Part shown: positions 26,619 to 35,615 of the stretch, piece by piece
Numbering within the stretch: the stretch's first letter is position 1
How the letters are laid out: the number at the start of each line of letters is the position of its first letter
From: Clostridium kluyveri
GTDB lineage: Bacteria > Bacillota > Clostridia > Clostridiales > Clostridiaceae
NCBI RefSeq assembly: GCF_001902295.1
Contig: NZ_CP018335.1
Coordinates: 620,001 to 684,000 of the forward strand
DNA: 64,000 nucleotides
Reading direction: 5' to 3'
Notes under the pieces: generated by a model
The model's database searches: none
Told to the model about the DNA's origin: nothing
The model's input: the letters and a program-made list of their open reading frames with translations, nothing else
Position numbers and translations under genes: made by a program

Positions 26619-28118
26619 ATGAAAATGGAATTAAGCACGACTGCACCAGCACGTGAAGAAAGATTGAAAGCTGGTATTGCCTTTGGAGGAACATGTGCCA
26701 ATTTAAAATATTGCTTGAATAAAGCATGTTTAAATAATGCAAATCGCAGCTTTTCTCAAACTTATGGATGCCAACATGGGTTAAGTCTTGGAATTTTAAA
26801 TACATTAAGAAATGCTGTTGTTATAATGCATTCTCCGCTAGGATGTGGAGCCTCTACTAATAGTTCTGTAGGACAAGGTTCTAATTTTAAGCGTTTAAGA
26901 GATCCTAAAGCTGAAGGAACAATATGGCTGAGTACTAATCTGGATGAATCAGATGTAATAAGTGGAGGAGAAAAAAAGCTGAGAGATACAATTATATATG
27001 CTGATAAGGAATTTAGGCCAGAAATGATTATTGCAGTAAGTGGATGTGTTCCGGCATTAATTGGAGATGATATAGATGGAATAATCTCTGATCTGCAATC
27101 AGAAGTTGCCGCTGCTTTAATACCTGTTACTTGTGAAGGATTTAAAACAAAAGTAATGGCTACGGCATATGATGCAGCTTATAATGGTATAATGAAAAAA
27201 CTTTTAAAGAATGTAGTCAGGGAAGAAAATTTAGTTGAAGATGACTTTGAAGAAATTCAGAGAAAATATTTGCTCAGCAGACATGTTAATATTTTTAATG
27301 TGGGTTCCATGAGTAGAGCTGATGAACTTGAACTAGAAAGGCTGTTAAATGCCATAGGGTTAGCTGTATCTTTCCTGCCTTGTTACTCTGCACCAAAAGA
27401 TTTTGCATATTCTTTGGAAAACTCTCTAAATATAAGCGTATGTGGAACACATGATGATTATTATATTAAATATGTAGAACAAGAATATGGAATTCCTTTT
27501 ATAATTGATACAATCCCAATTGGAAGAAAGAATACGACACGTTGGGTTTTAAAAATTGCAGAGCACTTTAATCTAGAAAAAGAAGCAGAAGCTTTTCTGA
27601 AAAAAGAAGATGAATTGCTTAATGAAAGTCTTAAACCATATAGAAAGAATCTTAAAGGTAAAAGGGTGTATTTAGGAGGAGGGGCTATCAGAATAGTTGC
27701 TACTGCAGAAGTATTACAGGATTTAGGAATGGAGATTGTAGGGTTTAAAGGACATCATATAGATAAATTCATAGAGCCAACCTTTGAGGCCCTGGAAAAT
27801 ATAGATGATGTTGTATTTAATGTAGCAACTCAACAACCTTTTGAACAAGTAAATATTGTAAATAAATTAAAACCAGATGTAATTGTAATTCATAGTGGAA
27901 TTAATAATATTACTGCTAAACAAGGCTTACCTATATTGCCTCTGTTTGGACCCACCAATATTTATATGGGATATGCAGGTGTATTTGAAATTGCCTGTAG
28001 ACTAAGTAGAAAAATTAAAAACAATCAATTCAATAAAAATATTTCAAAAAATAGATCACTTCCGTATAAAAGAGAGTGGTATGATAAGGAGCCGTTTACT
28101 TATATAAGAGAAGATTAA
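26619..28118 (+). CDS. Nitrogenase component-1-like protein, NifD-like (pair 1)
   Basis: A 499-residue alpha-type subunit. P-cluster cysteines are Cys51 (GCQHG), Cys76 (SPLGCGAS) and Cys143 (SGCVPALIGDD). Cys275 (NISVCGTHDD) aligns with the cofactor-ligating cysteine of NifD. The usual NifD substrate-side residues are replaced: the segment after CEGF reads KTKVMATAYDAAY instead of the Gln/His of NifD, and the His442 region reads NIYMGYAGV, with Met in place of His. Three more cysteines (26, 32, 37) precede the P-cluster motif. It should bind a P-cluster and an iron-sulfur cofactor, but not reduce N2. Confidence 0.9.
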   Translation: MKMELSTTAPAREERLKAGIAFGGTCANLKYCLNKACLNNANRSFSQTYGCQHGLSLGILNTLRNAVVIMHSPLGCGASTNSSVGQGSNFKRLRDPKAEGTIWLSTNLDESDVISGGEKKLRDTIIYADKEFRPEMIIAVSGCVPALIGDDIDGIISDLQSEVAAALIPVTCEGFKTKVMATAYDAAYNGIMKKLLKNVVREENLVEDDFEEIQRKYLLSRHVNIFNVGSMSRADELELERLLNAIGLAVSFLPCYSAPKDFAYSLENSLNISVCGTHDDYYIKYVEQEYGIPFIIDTIPIGRKNTTRWVLKIAEHFNLEKEAEAFLKKEDELLNESLKPYRKNLKGKRVYLGGGAIRIVATAEVLQDLGMEIVGFKGHHIDKFIEPTFEALENIDDVVFNVATQQPFEQVNIVNKLKPDVIVIHSGINNITAKQGLPILPLFGPTNIYMGYAGVFEIACRLSRKIKNNQFNKNISKNRSLPYKREWYDKEPFTYIRED

Positions 28119-28247
28119 AAGAAAAATGAGAAATGAATGATGAAACTCTTTGTGATATGGGAGAAAGTTAGAAAATTTATATCAAGCGATTTTAAGATTC
28201 ATTATGAAGGGCATGTTAACTAAGGTATTAAAGTCAGGAGGAACAAA

Positions 28248-29789
28248 ATGAGTAGTAAAAAAATTGATCTTAATAATACAGTTGTAGAAAGCCGTGAACA
28301 GCGATTGGGTACTATAATTTCATGGGATGGGAAAGCATCAACTTTATCAACCTTATCAAAAACATTATATTCACGTGAAGGATGCGGATCAAACAGTGGT
28401 AATAAAAGTTGTAAGTTATGTGAACTTAATGGCCCTTTTACTCAAGGGACTAGCTGTACTATGCAAATGGTTGAATGTCAAGCTGGTCATGTACGTGATG
28501 CAGTTTTAATTCAACACTCACCTATAGGGTGTTCTGCTGGGCAAGGAGGAAACAATTCTATATTTCGAAATGGACTGGCAATGCGAAACTTACCTGTAGA
28601 AAATATCCGTATAATTTCTACTAATTTGCAAGAAAATGATATGATATTCGGAGGAGTTGATAAATTAGCTCAGTCTATACAAGATGCATGGGACCGCTAT
28701 CATCCAAAGGCAATCTTTATAGGTAATTCTTGTGCAACTGGTATTATTGGAGATGATATAGATAGTGTAGCTTCTGAATTTGAAAAAAAGCTAAAAATCC
28801 CAGTTGTTGCCATGCACTGTGAAGGATTTAAATCTAAACATTGGAGTACTGGATTTGATGTGTCTCAACACGGAATTTTACGACAAATTGTACGTAAAAA
28901 ATCTAAAAAGAAGCAAGATGATCTAGTTAATGTGATTAATCTTTGGGGCTCCGATGTATTTACTCCAATGTTGAAAGAATTGGGCCTTAGAGTTAATTAT
29001 GCGGTAGATTTGGCTTCTGTAGATGAGTTGGCACAACTTTCTGAGGCCGCGGCAACAGTAGGTTTCTGTTATACATTGTCTTCTTATATAGCGGCAGCTT
29101 TGGAACAGGAATTTGGTGTTCCGGAAATTAAAGCACCTCAACCCTATGGATTTTCAGGGACGGATGCATGGATTCGTGAATTGACAAGAGTTACTCATCG
29201 TGAGAAGGAAGGTGAAGCTTATATAGCAAAGGAACATGCAAGAGTAATGCCGCGTGTTAAAGAATTGAGAAAATTACTTAAGGGTAAAAAAGGATATGTT
29301 GCAACGGGTTCTGCATATTCTCACGGATTGATAGCTGTACTTAAAGAACTTGAAATTGAAGTAGATGGTTCTCTAGTATTTCATCATGATCCTATTTATG
29401 ACAGTGGGGATAAAAGGCAGAATTCTCTTGCTCATCTAGTTGATAATTATGGAGATGTACCTGCTTTTAGTGTAAGCAATCATCAGCAATATCAATTTTA
29501 CGGATTGTTAAAAAGAGTAAATCCAGATTTTATTCTCATAAGACATGGCGGATTAGCACCGTTAGCTACGCGTTTAGGTATTCCAGCAGCTCCACTTGGT
29601 GATGAAAACAGCGTTATAGGATATCAGGGAATTATTAATTTAGGAGAAGCCATTTTAGATATTCTTTCTTTTAAGAAATTACATCGTTCTGTAGCTGTTC
29701 ATGCCAGATTACCATATAAAAAATGGTGGTTGAATCAAAAAGATCCCTATATACTGGCAAAAGAGCCTAATCTGGCGCTAAAAAAGTAA
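28248..29789 (+). CDS. Nitrogenase component-1-like protein, NifD-like (pair 2)
   Basis: A 513-residue alpha-type subunit. P-cluster cysteines are Cys77 (VECQAGH), Cys95 (SPIGCSAG) and Cys162 (NSCATGIIGDD); Cys274 (VGFCYTLSSY) matches the cofactor cysteine. After CEGF comes KSKHWSTGFDVSQH, and the His442 position reads SVIGYQGI, so the N2-reduction residues are absent. A Cys-rich stretch before the P-cluster motif (GCGSNSGNKSCKLCEL, then SC) could hold another metal site. Good AGGAGG start; 129 bases separate it from the previous D-like gene. Which pair is catalytic and which is a NifEN-like scaffold is not decided by the sequence. Confidence 0.9.
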   Translation: MSSKKIDLNNTVVESREQRLGTIISWDGKASTLSTLSKTLYSREGCGSNSGNKSCKLCELNGPFTQGTSCTMQMVECQAGHVRDAVLIQHSPIGCSAGQGGNNSIFRNGLAMRNLPVENIRIISTNLQENDMIFGGVDKLAQSIQDAWDRYHPKAIFIGNSCATGIIGDDIDSVASEFEKKLKIPVVAMHCEGFKSKHWSTGFDVSQHGILRQIVRKKSKKKQDDLVNVINLWGSDVFTPMLKELGLRVNYAVDLASVDELAQLSEAAATVGFCYTLSSYIAAALEQEFGVPEIKAPQPYGFSGTDAWIRELTRVTHREKEGEAYIAKEHARVMPRVKELRKLLKGKKGYVATGSAYSHGLIAVLKELEIEVDGSLVFHHDPIYDSGDKRQNSLAHLVDNYGDVPAFSVSNHQQYQFYGLLKRVNPDFILIRHGGLAPLATRLGIPAAPLGDENSVIGYQGIINLGEAILDILSFKKLHRSVAVHARLPYKKWWLNQKDPYILAKEPNLALKK

Positions 29790-29818
29790 AATATAAGTTT
29801 AAAAGGGGAAAGTGGAAT

Positions 29819-31186
29819 ATGTCAATAAATAAGATTACAGATAAAAGTATATCAAAGTTACATTTAAAAAAGACTAATTCTATCAGCCAAGCTCGCTATA
29901 CTTGTTCTATTGGAGCCATGAACAGTGCCGCTGCAATACCAAGAGTCATTCCAATCACTCATTGTGGTGCAGGCTGTGTGTCTAATCAACAAAGTAATAT
30001 TGGATCCGGTTATCAAGGTAGTTCATATGGCGGTGGATCAGTTATACCAAGTGTGAATTTTACGGAGAATGAAGTAGTATTTGGAGGTGAAAAGAAATTA
30101 AGAGAATTAATTGAAGCATCATTGAAAATTTTGGATGCAGATTTATTTGTTGTACTTACAGGTTGTGTTTCAGATCTTATAGGAGAAGATGTGGGATCCG
30201 TAGTTAAAGAGTTTCAAGACAAAGGAGTTCCAATTGTATATGCTGAAACTGGTGGATTTAAAGGGAATAATTTCAAAGGACATGAAGTAGTTACTAGAGC
30301 CATTATAGATCAGTATGTAGGATATTATGGCGGTGAGCGTAATCAAGCCTCTGTTAATGTTTGGTCATTACTCCCTTATCAAAATATTTTCTGGCGCGGT
30401 GACTTTACTGAAATTAAGAGGATTTTGGAAGGTATTGGACTTAAGGTGAATATACTTTTTGGCAATGGATCAAAAGGAATTTCCGAATGGAAGAATATAC
30501 CTAAGGTTCAGTTTAATTTAGTGCTTTCACCATGGCTGGGTCTGGAAACAGTTAAACATCTTCAAAAAAAATATGGTCAGCCATTTTTACACATTCCGGT
30601 AGTTCCTATTGGTGCTGAAGAAACCAGTAGTTTTTTACGTAAAGTAGTTGATTTTGCTGGCCTCAATAGTAAAAAAGCTGAAAGATTCATCAAGAAAGAA
30701 GAAGAGATTTATTATCAATATTTGGAGGAATTTTCGGATTTTTATTCTGAGTATTGGTGGGGTTTACCGGCTAAGTTTGCAGTAATTGGTGATAGTGCTT
30801 ACAATCTAGCATTAACTAAATTTTTGACAAATCAACTGGGACTAGTTCCAAGAAAACAGATTATTACAGAAAAACCACCAGAAGAATATCATGAAGCAAT
30901 TCGGGAACAGTATAAAAATATTGCAGAAGATGTTTCTACAGATGTTGAATTTGAGGAAGATGGATATATAATTCAAGAAAAAATTAGAAATACTGATTTT
31001 GGTCATAAACCTCCGATTATTTTTGGCACTAGCTGGGAACAAGATATTGCAAAAGCTTTAAAAACATTTGTAGTTGAGGTAGGTTTTCCGTCATATAATG
31101 AATTGGTAATTACTCGTTCATATGTGGGATATCGTGGAGCATTTAATTTGTTGGAAAAAATTTATACTGAAGTTGTAAAACGTTAG
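29819..31186 (+). CDS. Nitrogenase component-1-like protein, NifK-like (pair 2)
   Basis: A 455-residue beta-type subunit, sister of the gene at 25265. P-cluster cysteines are Cys29 (RYTCSIGA), Cys53 (HCGAGCVSN) and Cys116 (TGCVSDLIGED). The end keeps VGFPSYNELVITRSYVGYRG, close to SFPITNRIVLNRSYVG in its sister. It lies 29 bases after the second D-like gene and should be its partner. It closes the operon; a hairpin at 31254 follows. No NifH-, NifB- or BchL-like gene occurs in this window, so the electron donor must be encoded elsewhere. Confidence 0.9.
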   Translation: MSINKITDKSISKLHLKKTNSISQARYTCSIGAMNSAAAIPRVIPITHCGAGCVSNQQSNIGSGYQGSSYGGGSVIPSVNFTENEVVFGGEKKLRELIEASLKILDADLFVVLTGCVSDLIGEDVGSVVKEFQDKGVPIVYAETGGFKGNNFKGHEVVTRAIIDQYVGYYGGERNQASVNVWSLLPYQNIFWRGDFTEIKRILEGIGLKVNILFGNGSKGISEWKNIPKVQFNLVLSPWLGLETVKHLQKKYGQPFLHIPVVPIGAEETSSFLRKVVDFAGLNSKKAERFIKKEEEIYYQYLEEFSDFYSEYWWGLPAKFAVIGDSAYNLALTKFLTNQLGLVPRKQIITEKPPEEYHEAIREQYKNIAEDVSTDVEFEEDGYIIQEKIRNTDFGHKPPIIFGTSWEQDIAKALKTFVVEVGFPSYNELVITRSYVGYRGAFNLLEKIYTEVVKR

Positions 31187-31253
31187 GTAGATTAAACATA
31201 GAAAGTGTAGGTAAATTAGTAAATTGAAAAGAGAAATTTTCAATCAGAAAAAA

Positions 31254-31283
31254 TATGGGGTATTAAAATAAAAATACCCCATA
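31254..31283. terminator. Hairpin between convergent operons
   Basis: An 11-base perfect stem TATGGGGTATT with its complement and an 8-base A-rich loop, between the nitrogenase-like operon and the minus-strand LytTR operon. No long T-run; it may serve both directions. Confidence 0.6.
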
Positions 31284-31311
31284 AATGTATATATTCATAT
31301 AGTAAAAAATT

Positions 31312-31755
31312 TTAATGTAATTGGGATTTTCTTTTTAACTGCTGTTTTTTATCTTTCAGTTTTAAATTTAAATCCAAACATCTTTTATAGGAACAGTAAC
31401 AAAAACTCATTCCAAGGAGTTCTGCGGATATTAAGGTTGGTATTAATTGTATCAAGGATATAGCATTATTATAAGCTAAATAATAGTAAAAGGATGGCAT
31501 ATAGGAAATAGCTCCTATTATTATAAATACTGATATAAATGCCAGTTTTACATCTTTTTGTTTTATGGCAAATATATATATGAAAATAAACCTGGAAATT
31601 GTTCCAATAACTCCTCCAATTATGGAAGATATAATTAATATAGTTAAAGCTTCACTGTTTATGTTTACAGCTGTTACTTGAACCATACCTACAAATAATC
31701 CTATAAACATGGATATTGATAAATTAAATAAAAAATCTTTTAAATTTCCTTTCAT
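31312..31755 (-). CDS. DUF3021 membrane protein
   Basis: A 147-residue protein with four hydrophobic spans and a basic tail (LKLKDKKQQLKRKSQ), the layout of the DUF3021 family. These genes very often follow a LytTR regulator, as here (12 bases downstream of it), and are thought to modulate it at the membrane. Last gene of the minus-strand operon. Confidence 0.75.
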   Translation of the reverse strand: MKGNLKDFLFNLSISMFIGLFVGMVQVTAVNINSEALTILIISSIIGGVIGTISRFIFIYIFAIKQKDVKLAFISVFIIIGAISYMPSFYYYLAYNNAISLIQLIPTLISAELLGMSFCYCSYKRCLDLNLKLKDKKQQLKRKSQLH

Positions 31756-31767
31756 ATCTAGCTCACC

Positions 31768-32316
31768 TCAAAATCCAAGAAATTTTTTGAAATCATTTAA
31801 ATATTTTCGTGTAACATAAATCTCCTCATCTATATCCATGATTTTTAATATAAGCCTACTATTAAACCATGAAATAATACGATCTACTTTTACTATGTTT
31901 ACAATAAAACATTTGCTTACCCTTATAAATTCCTTATTTTCTAACTTTTTTTCCAATTCATAGAGTTTTTCCTTTACCTTGTATTTTTTATCTTTTGTCT
32001 TACAAAATACATTGTTCCCTACAGATTCGAAATAATAAATGTTATCATAAGTGAGTACTTTAAGTTCGTCCTCTTCACATTTTCCTGTTATTATATTTTT
32101 AATTTCTTCCTTACTGGCTGTGCTCTGCTCTAAATAGTCCATTAAAAGGTTTAGGGTACCCATATCAAAATATATGCCTATTTTACCTGCTTCTAAATCA
32201 AATCCTTTTTCAATAATGCATACTTTAGACTTTTTACTAATTGTTATTTTACGGTTAGTAAGAACTTCCTCTAATATTCTTTTTATGTTCTCTGAGCAAA
32301 TTAAATCCATCTCCAT
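31768..32316 (-). CDS. LytTR-family DNA-binding regulator
   Basis: A 182-residue protein. The C-terminal ~100 residues are a LytTR domain (LTYDNIYYFESVGNNVFCKT, IRVSKCFIVNIVKVDRI, EIYVTRKYLNDFKKFL). The N-terminal part has no receiver phosphorylation site, so it is a stand-alone regulator of the LytTR-DUF3021 kind. It likely controls its own operon. Confidence 0.85.
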   Translation of the reverse strand: MEMDLICSENIKRILEEVLTNRKITISKKSKVCIIEKGFDLEAGKIGIYFDMGTLNLLMDYLEQSTASKEEIKNIITGKCEEDELKVLTYDNIYYFESVGNNVFCKTKDKKYKVKEKLYELEKKLENKEFIRVSKCFIVNIVKVDRIISWFNSRLILKIMDIDEEIYVTRKYLNDFKKFLGF

Positions 32317-32334
32317 ATAAAACCCTCTTCTATT

Positions 32335-32865
32335 TTAAGCTTCTGGAAGTAATCCCGGGATTATGATAGACAATGCAATTCCGAGAATTATTAACATATT
32401 TATAATTATAATAGTAATAGTATTATGGCCTGTTAATTCTATAATAGCATTAATTAAGTATATAGTCGTCCATATCTTTGTTATCAAAATATTAACCTCT
32501 ATAAATAATGGGGATTTTCCAAAACCTTTTTTGTATCCACTTTTAGCTTCATACATAGTGTAGGGCTTTGATATTATAATAGAGATAAGTCCCATTAAAC
32601 CTAGTGTTATATAAGAAGTTAAATATTTATACCCCACAACAAAATCCATTTGAAAATAAAAGTATAATATATTAGATGTAATAAAGTATACTAATAACAC
32701 ACAGGACATAATTCCCATATTCTTATTCATCACATTTTTTATGAATAATATTGCAATAGAACCTAAACCTAAAATAAGTCCTAGTTTACTTGACATACTC
32801 CAAAGAAGTATTAAAGGAAGAAAGCCTAGTGTTACATTTAAACTTGCCTTTAAACTGTTAATCAT
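32335..32865 (-). CDS. Membrane protein of unknown function
   Basis: A 176-residue, very hydrophobic protein with five or six predicted spans and a short loop around KPYTMYEAKSGYKKGFGKSP. I do not recognise the family. Its start overlaps the stop of the flavodoxin-like gene by one base (TAATG), so the two are translationally coupled and should work together. Confidence 0.7.
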   Translation of the reverse strand: MINSLKASLNVTLGFLPLILLWSMSSKLGLILGLGSIAILFIKNVMNKNMGIMSCVLLVYFITSNILYFYFQMDFVVGYKYLTSYITLGLMGLISIIISKPYTMYEAKSGYKKGFGKSPLFIEVNILITKIWTTIYLINAIIELTGHNTITIIIINMLIILGIALSIIIPGLLPEA

Positions 32866-34241
32866 TACTTAGTACCTATTTTTTGAAGAACTTTTTTATG
32901 GCCTGCAATCATATGATCAATCATATTTTTTTGTACTTCTTTCCTGAATCTTTCTTTGCCCATAAAGTATCTCATAACTTTCACCTGTATTTTTTGCTTA
33001 AAGGATATGTTTTTTATCAGTCCATTTTTTTTATAGTATTTATAATCAGCTGCAAATATGGCTCCTAAGTTGCCTCCTATGGCATCGGAGAACAATTTTC
33101 TTGAGGCTACGCCTAAAAAGGTTTCGGATTTAAAATAATTTCTTTCACAGTAATTTACACTCATTTTAGCAAAGGTGTATATTTGCTTATCTATAACATC
33201 ACTGTTTTCACTTTCATCAGTGACAAATCCGATTAAATTTCTGTCTTCTCCAGTATATAACTCTAATATTTGTCTTAAATTTTGGTGTTCACTTAATTTT
33301 CCAGAAATAATATAACCTATTTGTTTACCCTTTAAGAAAGGAATATGGGTGTAGCAAAAGCTTCTATCATAATAAAGTTTAAAACGTGAGGATAAATACC
33401 TATCTTTTATAGTGCCGGCAAAAATAATTATATCTCCATTTTTAATAATATAATCTAAAAATTTTCGGTAACCATCCTTGTGGTGGTAAACACATATATT
33501 TTCTTGGGCGCAGCTGCAGCAGCCTAAACAAGGACCTTTTATATCTATCTGATGAAGATTAAATACTTCTACTAAATTTTGTAAATAGCTTTTATATTTA
33601 TTAATCATTTCATTAAGATTACTATCTTTTTTTTGGGCATCTGTTAAAATAATTATTTTTTTAGTAGTATGAATAAACTTATCTGTTTTACCTGGATTAT
33701 ATTTAAATGTGCTTTCACTTAAGGTGTTAAATAACTTATTAGTAATTAAACCTTCATCAACGTAGGTAAGTAAATTTTCAAAGAATAACTTAAGTTCCTG
33801 CCTTCTATTTTCTTTTGTTAAATCCTGCATTTCATGGGATAGATATTCTACATAGTTCATGCCCAGATCCTCACATATTGCCCTCATGTAATTATGTGCA
33901 TGAATATCTGCATAATGAATAGAAGTAGAGAATACACTGGTATATTTTGCTGAAAAATAACCTGTTAAATTATTTTCAAATATTAATTCAATAAACCTTT
34001 TATAATGAGAAGGTACCAGGGCATAATATAGTGGAAAAGCCCATATGACAGCATCTGCTTCTCCAATTTTTTTACATAAAGTTTCTAATTCTTCCTTGGA
34101 TTGCTCATATTTTTTTATATCTTTTATAGTGTGGATATACTCAAATTGATGATTTTCATAATTCTGTTCTAGATATTTCATTGATTGCATTGTAACGCTT
34201 TTTTGTGATTTTGGACTTCCATTTAAGACAATTATCTTCAA
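32865..34241 (-). CDS. Two-domain flavodoxin-fold NAD(P)H-dependent oxidoreductase
   Basis: About 458 residues. The TTG at 34241 is chosen because it lies 9 bases from AGGAGG; an upstream GTG overlaps that site. The N-terminal half opens with KIIVLNGSPKSQKSV, the phosphate loop of FMN reductases, and has VIWAFPLYYALVPSHYKRFIE. The second half repeats the fold in altered form with CLGCCSCAQENIC, resembling iron-sulfur flavoproteins of anaerobes. It should bind FMN and pass electrons; the substrate is unknown. First gene of a four-gene minus-strand operon with LytTR control. Confidence 0.8.
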   Translation of the reverse strand: MKIIVLNGSPKSQKSVTMQSMKYLEQNYENHQFEYIHTIKDIKKYEQSKEELETLCKKIGEADAVIWAFPLYYALVPSHYKRFIELIFENNLTGYFSAKYTSVFSTSIHYADIHAHNYMRAICEDLGMNYVEYLSHEMQDLTKENRRQELKLFFENLLTYVDEGLITNKLFNTLSESTFKYNPGKTDKFIHTTKKIIILTDAQKKDSNLNEMINKYKSYLQNLVEVFNLHQIDIKGPCLGCCSCAQENICVYHHKDGYRKFLDYIIKNGDIIIFAGTIKDRYLSSRFKLYYDRSFCYTHIPFLKGKQIGYIISGKLSEHQNLRQILELYTGEDRNLIGFVTDESENSDVIDKQIYTFAKMSVNYCERNYFKSETFLGVASRKLFSDAIGGNLGAIFAADYKYYKKNGLIKNISFKQKIQVKVMRYFMGKERFRKEVQKNMIDHMIAGHKKVLQKIGTK

Positions 34242-34600
34242 AAACAACACCTCCTGATCTTTACAATTTTATTTTATTGAATTACCCAAATTAAAACTAT
34301 AGATTTCTTTTAACATGCAATATTTAATGGATAAGATGCATCCATGGATAAATTAGGATGCTCATTTGTAATAATAGGATAAATAAATTCACATACAATT
34401 GTTCAATTTGAACATATACACTAAATTCACAGTGTGATATTATGTATCTAAATTTATTATTAAATTAATAATAAATAGCATGTTTATTAGTAAAAATAAT
34501 AATTATAAAACGGTAATATTAACAATGTTATTTTGTACATCACAACGTAAAATGTGTACATAAAGAATTATAAAAAATTATGTAAAAGGAGGATAAACAA
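34242..34600. other. 359-base divergent intergenic region
   Basis: No gene is seen. It separates the minus-strand flavodoxin operon from the plus-strand carboxylase operon and must hold both promoters. The clearest element is the inverted repeat listed next. Confidence 0.6.
34400..34414. promoter_or_regulatory. Perfect 7-1-7 inverted repeat, candidate operator
   Basis: TGTTCAATTTGAACA lies in the middle of the divergent region. Its size fits a dimeric repressor. The regulator is unknown; it could serve either operon. Confidence 0.45.
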
Positions 34601-35590
34601 ATGGCAAAAAGTAAATATGAAGTAATTTTATCCACCCTGCCTGAGACAAAAAATAGAGTAGAGGTACTTTTCAGGCAGGCGGGTGATGGTTTTATCCAAA
34701 TTGAATATGGCAGGGAACAACGGGCAGATATATTGGATTCTTTTAGAATGCTTGCTGTAGATGAATTGATAAAAGGGAAAAATATAAAGGGGCTTATTGA
34801 AACCCTTCCTGGTATCAGAACAAATATGATACATTTTGATCCTGTGGAAATTCCAGCGGAAAAAATAATCGATGAAATAAAAGATGCAGAGGATTCCATA
34901 ACGAGTATAGAGGATATGGTAATTGATTCAAGGATTATACACCTGCCTATTGCATTTGAGGATAGTGAAACAAAAAAAGCAGTGGAAAAGTATGAAAAGG
35001 AGGTTAGACCTAAAGCTCCAAATGTAATTAATGGTTATAATCTTGAGTACATGGCCATGTGTAATGGAATTTCAGTGGATGAGATTAAGAAAACATTGCT
35101 AAATACCTATTGGTATAACAGCGGTTGTGGATTTTGGCCTGGAGGTGGATTTTTCTGGGCCATGGATCCAAGGTGTGCCATTGTAGTTCCAAAGTATAAC
35201 CCACCTAGAATTTGGACACCAGAGGGAGCAGTGGGAATTGGGGGACCATGTGTATTTACCTATACTACTCCTACTGGAGGAGGGTATCAACTCTTTGGAA
35301 GAACTATACCTACATTTCAGCTTAGCATGAAGCATCCTCAATTTAAGGAAAGTCCATTCTTATATAGGCCTTCAGGAGACAGAATTAAATTTTATGAAAT
35401 TACAGAGAAAGAATTGTTGAACATATATGATCACGTCCACAATAAAACCGATTATAAATACGAAATTGAAGATGGTGAAATAATTGTTAAGGATTACCTT
35501 GAATTTTTAAAAAGAGACGATGTTGTAAAAGGCACTGAAGAATTTCAAAAGAAACAAGAAGAAGGTACAAAAAAAGCCCCTAGGCTTTAA
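34601..35590 (+). CDS. pxpB: 5-oxoprolinase subunit PxpB-like (carboxyltransferase domain, AHS1)
   Basis: A 329-residue protein with an AAAGGAGG start site. The C-terminal ~200 residues carry the AHS1/KipI signature (GGPCVFTYTTPTGGGYQLFGRT). It is longer than E. coli PxpB (~218 residues): an extra ~100-residue N-terminal domain (KSKYEVILSTLPETKNRVEV...) and a PGGGFFWAMDPR insert are present, a form also seen in urea-carboxylase-like enzymes. With the next gene it makes the two halves of an allophanate-hydrolase-2 / carboxyltransferase-like domain. The neighbouring biotin carrier and biotin carboxylase suggest that it transfers a carboxyl group from biotin. Confidence 0.85.
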   Translation: MAKSKYEVILSTLPETKNRVEVLFRQAGDGFIQIEYGREQRADILDSFRMLAVDELIKGKNIKGLIETLPGIRTNMIHFDPVEIPAEKIIDEIKDAEDSITSIEDMVIDSRIIHLPIAFEDSETKKAVEKYEKEVRPKAPNVINGYNLEYMAMCNGISVDEIKKTLLNTYWYNSGCGFWPGGGFFWAMDPRCAIVVPKYNPPRIWTPEGAVGIGGPCVFTYTTPTGGGYQLFGRTIPTFQLSMKHPQFKESPFLYRPSGDRIKFYEITEKELLNIYDHVHNKTDYKYEIEDGEIIVKDYLEFLKRDDVVKGTEEFQKKQEEGTKKAPRL

Positions 35591-35615
35591 ATATTATAAA
35601 GTGAGGTGAGTAAAA

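Noticed and set aside
25265..31186. A true molybdenum nitrogenase locus
   Set aside because: N2-reduction residues (His195, Gln191, His442 equivalents) are absent in both D-like subunits, NifH is not present, and control is by a SAM riboswitch.
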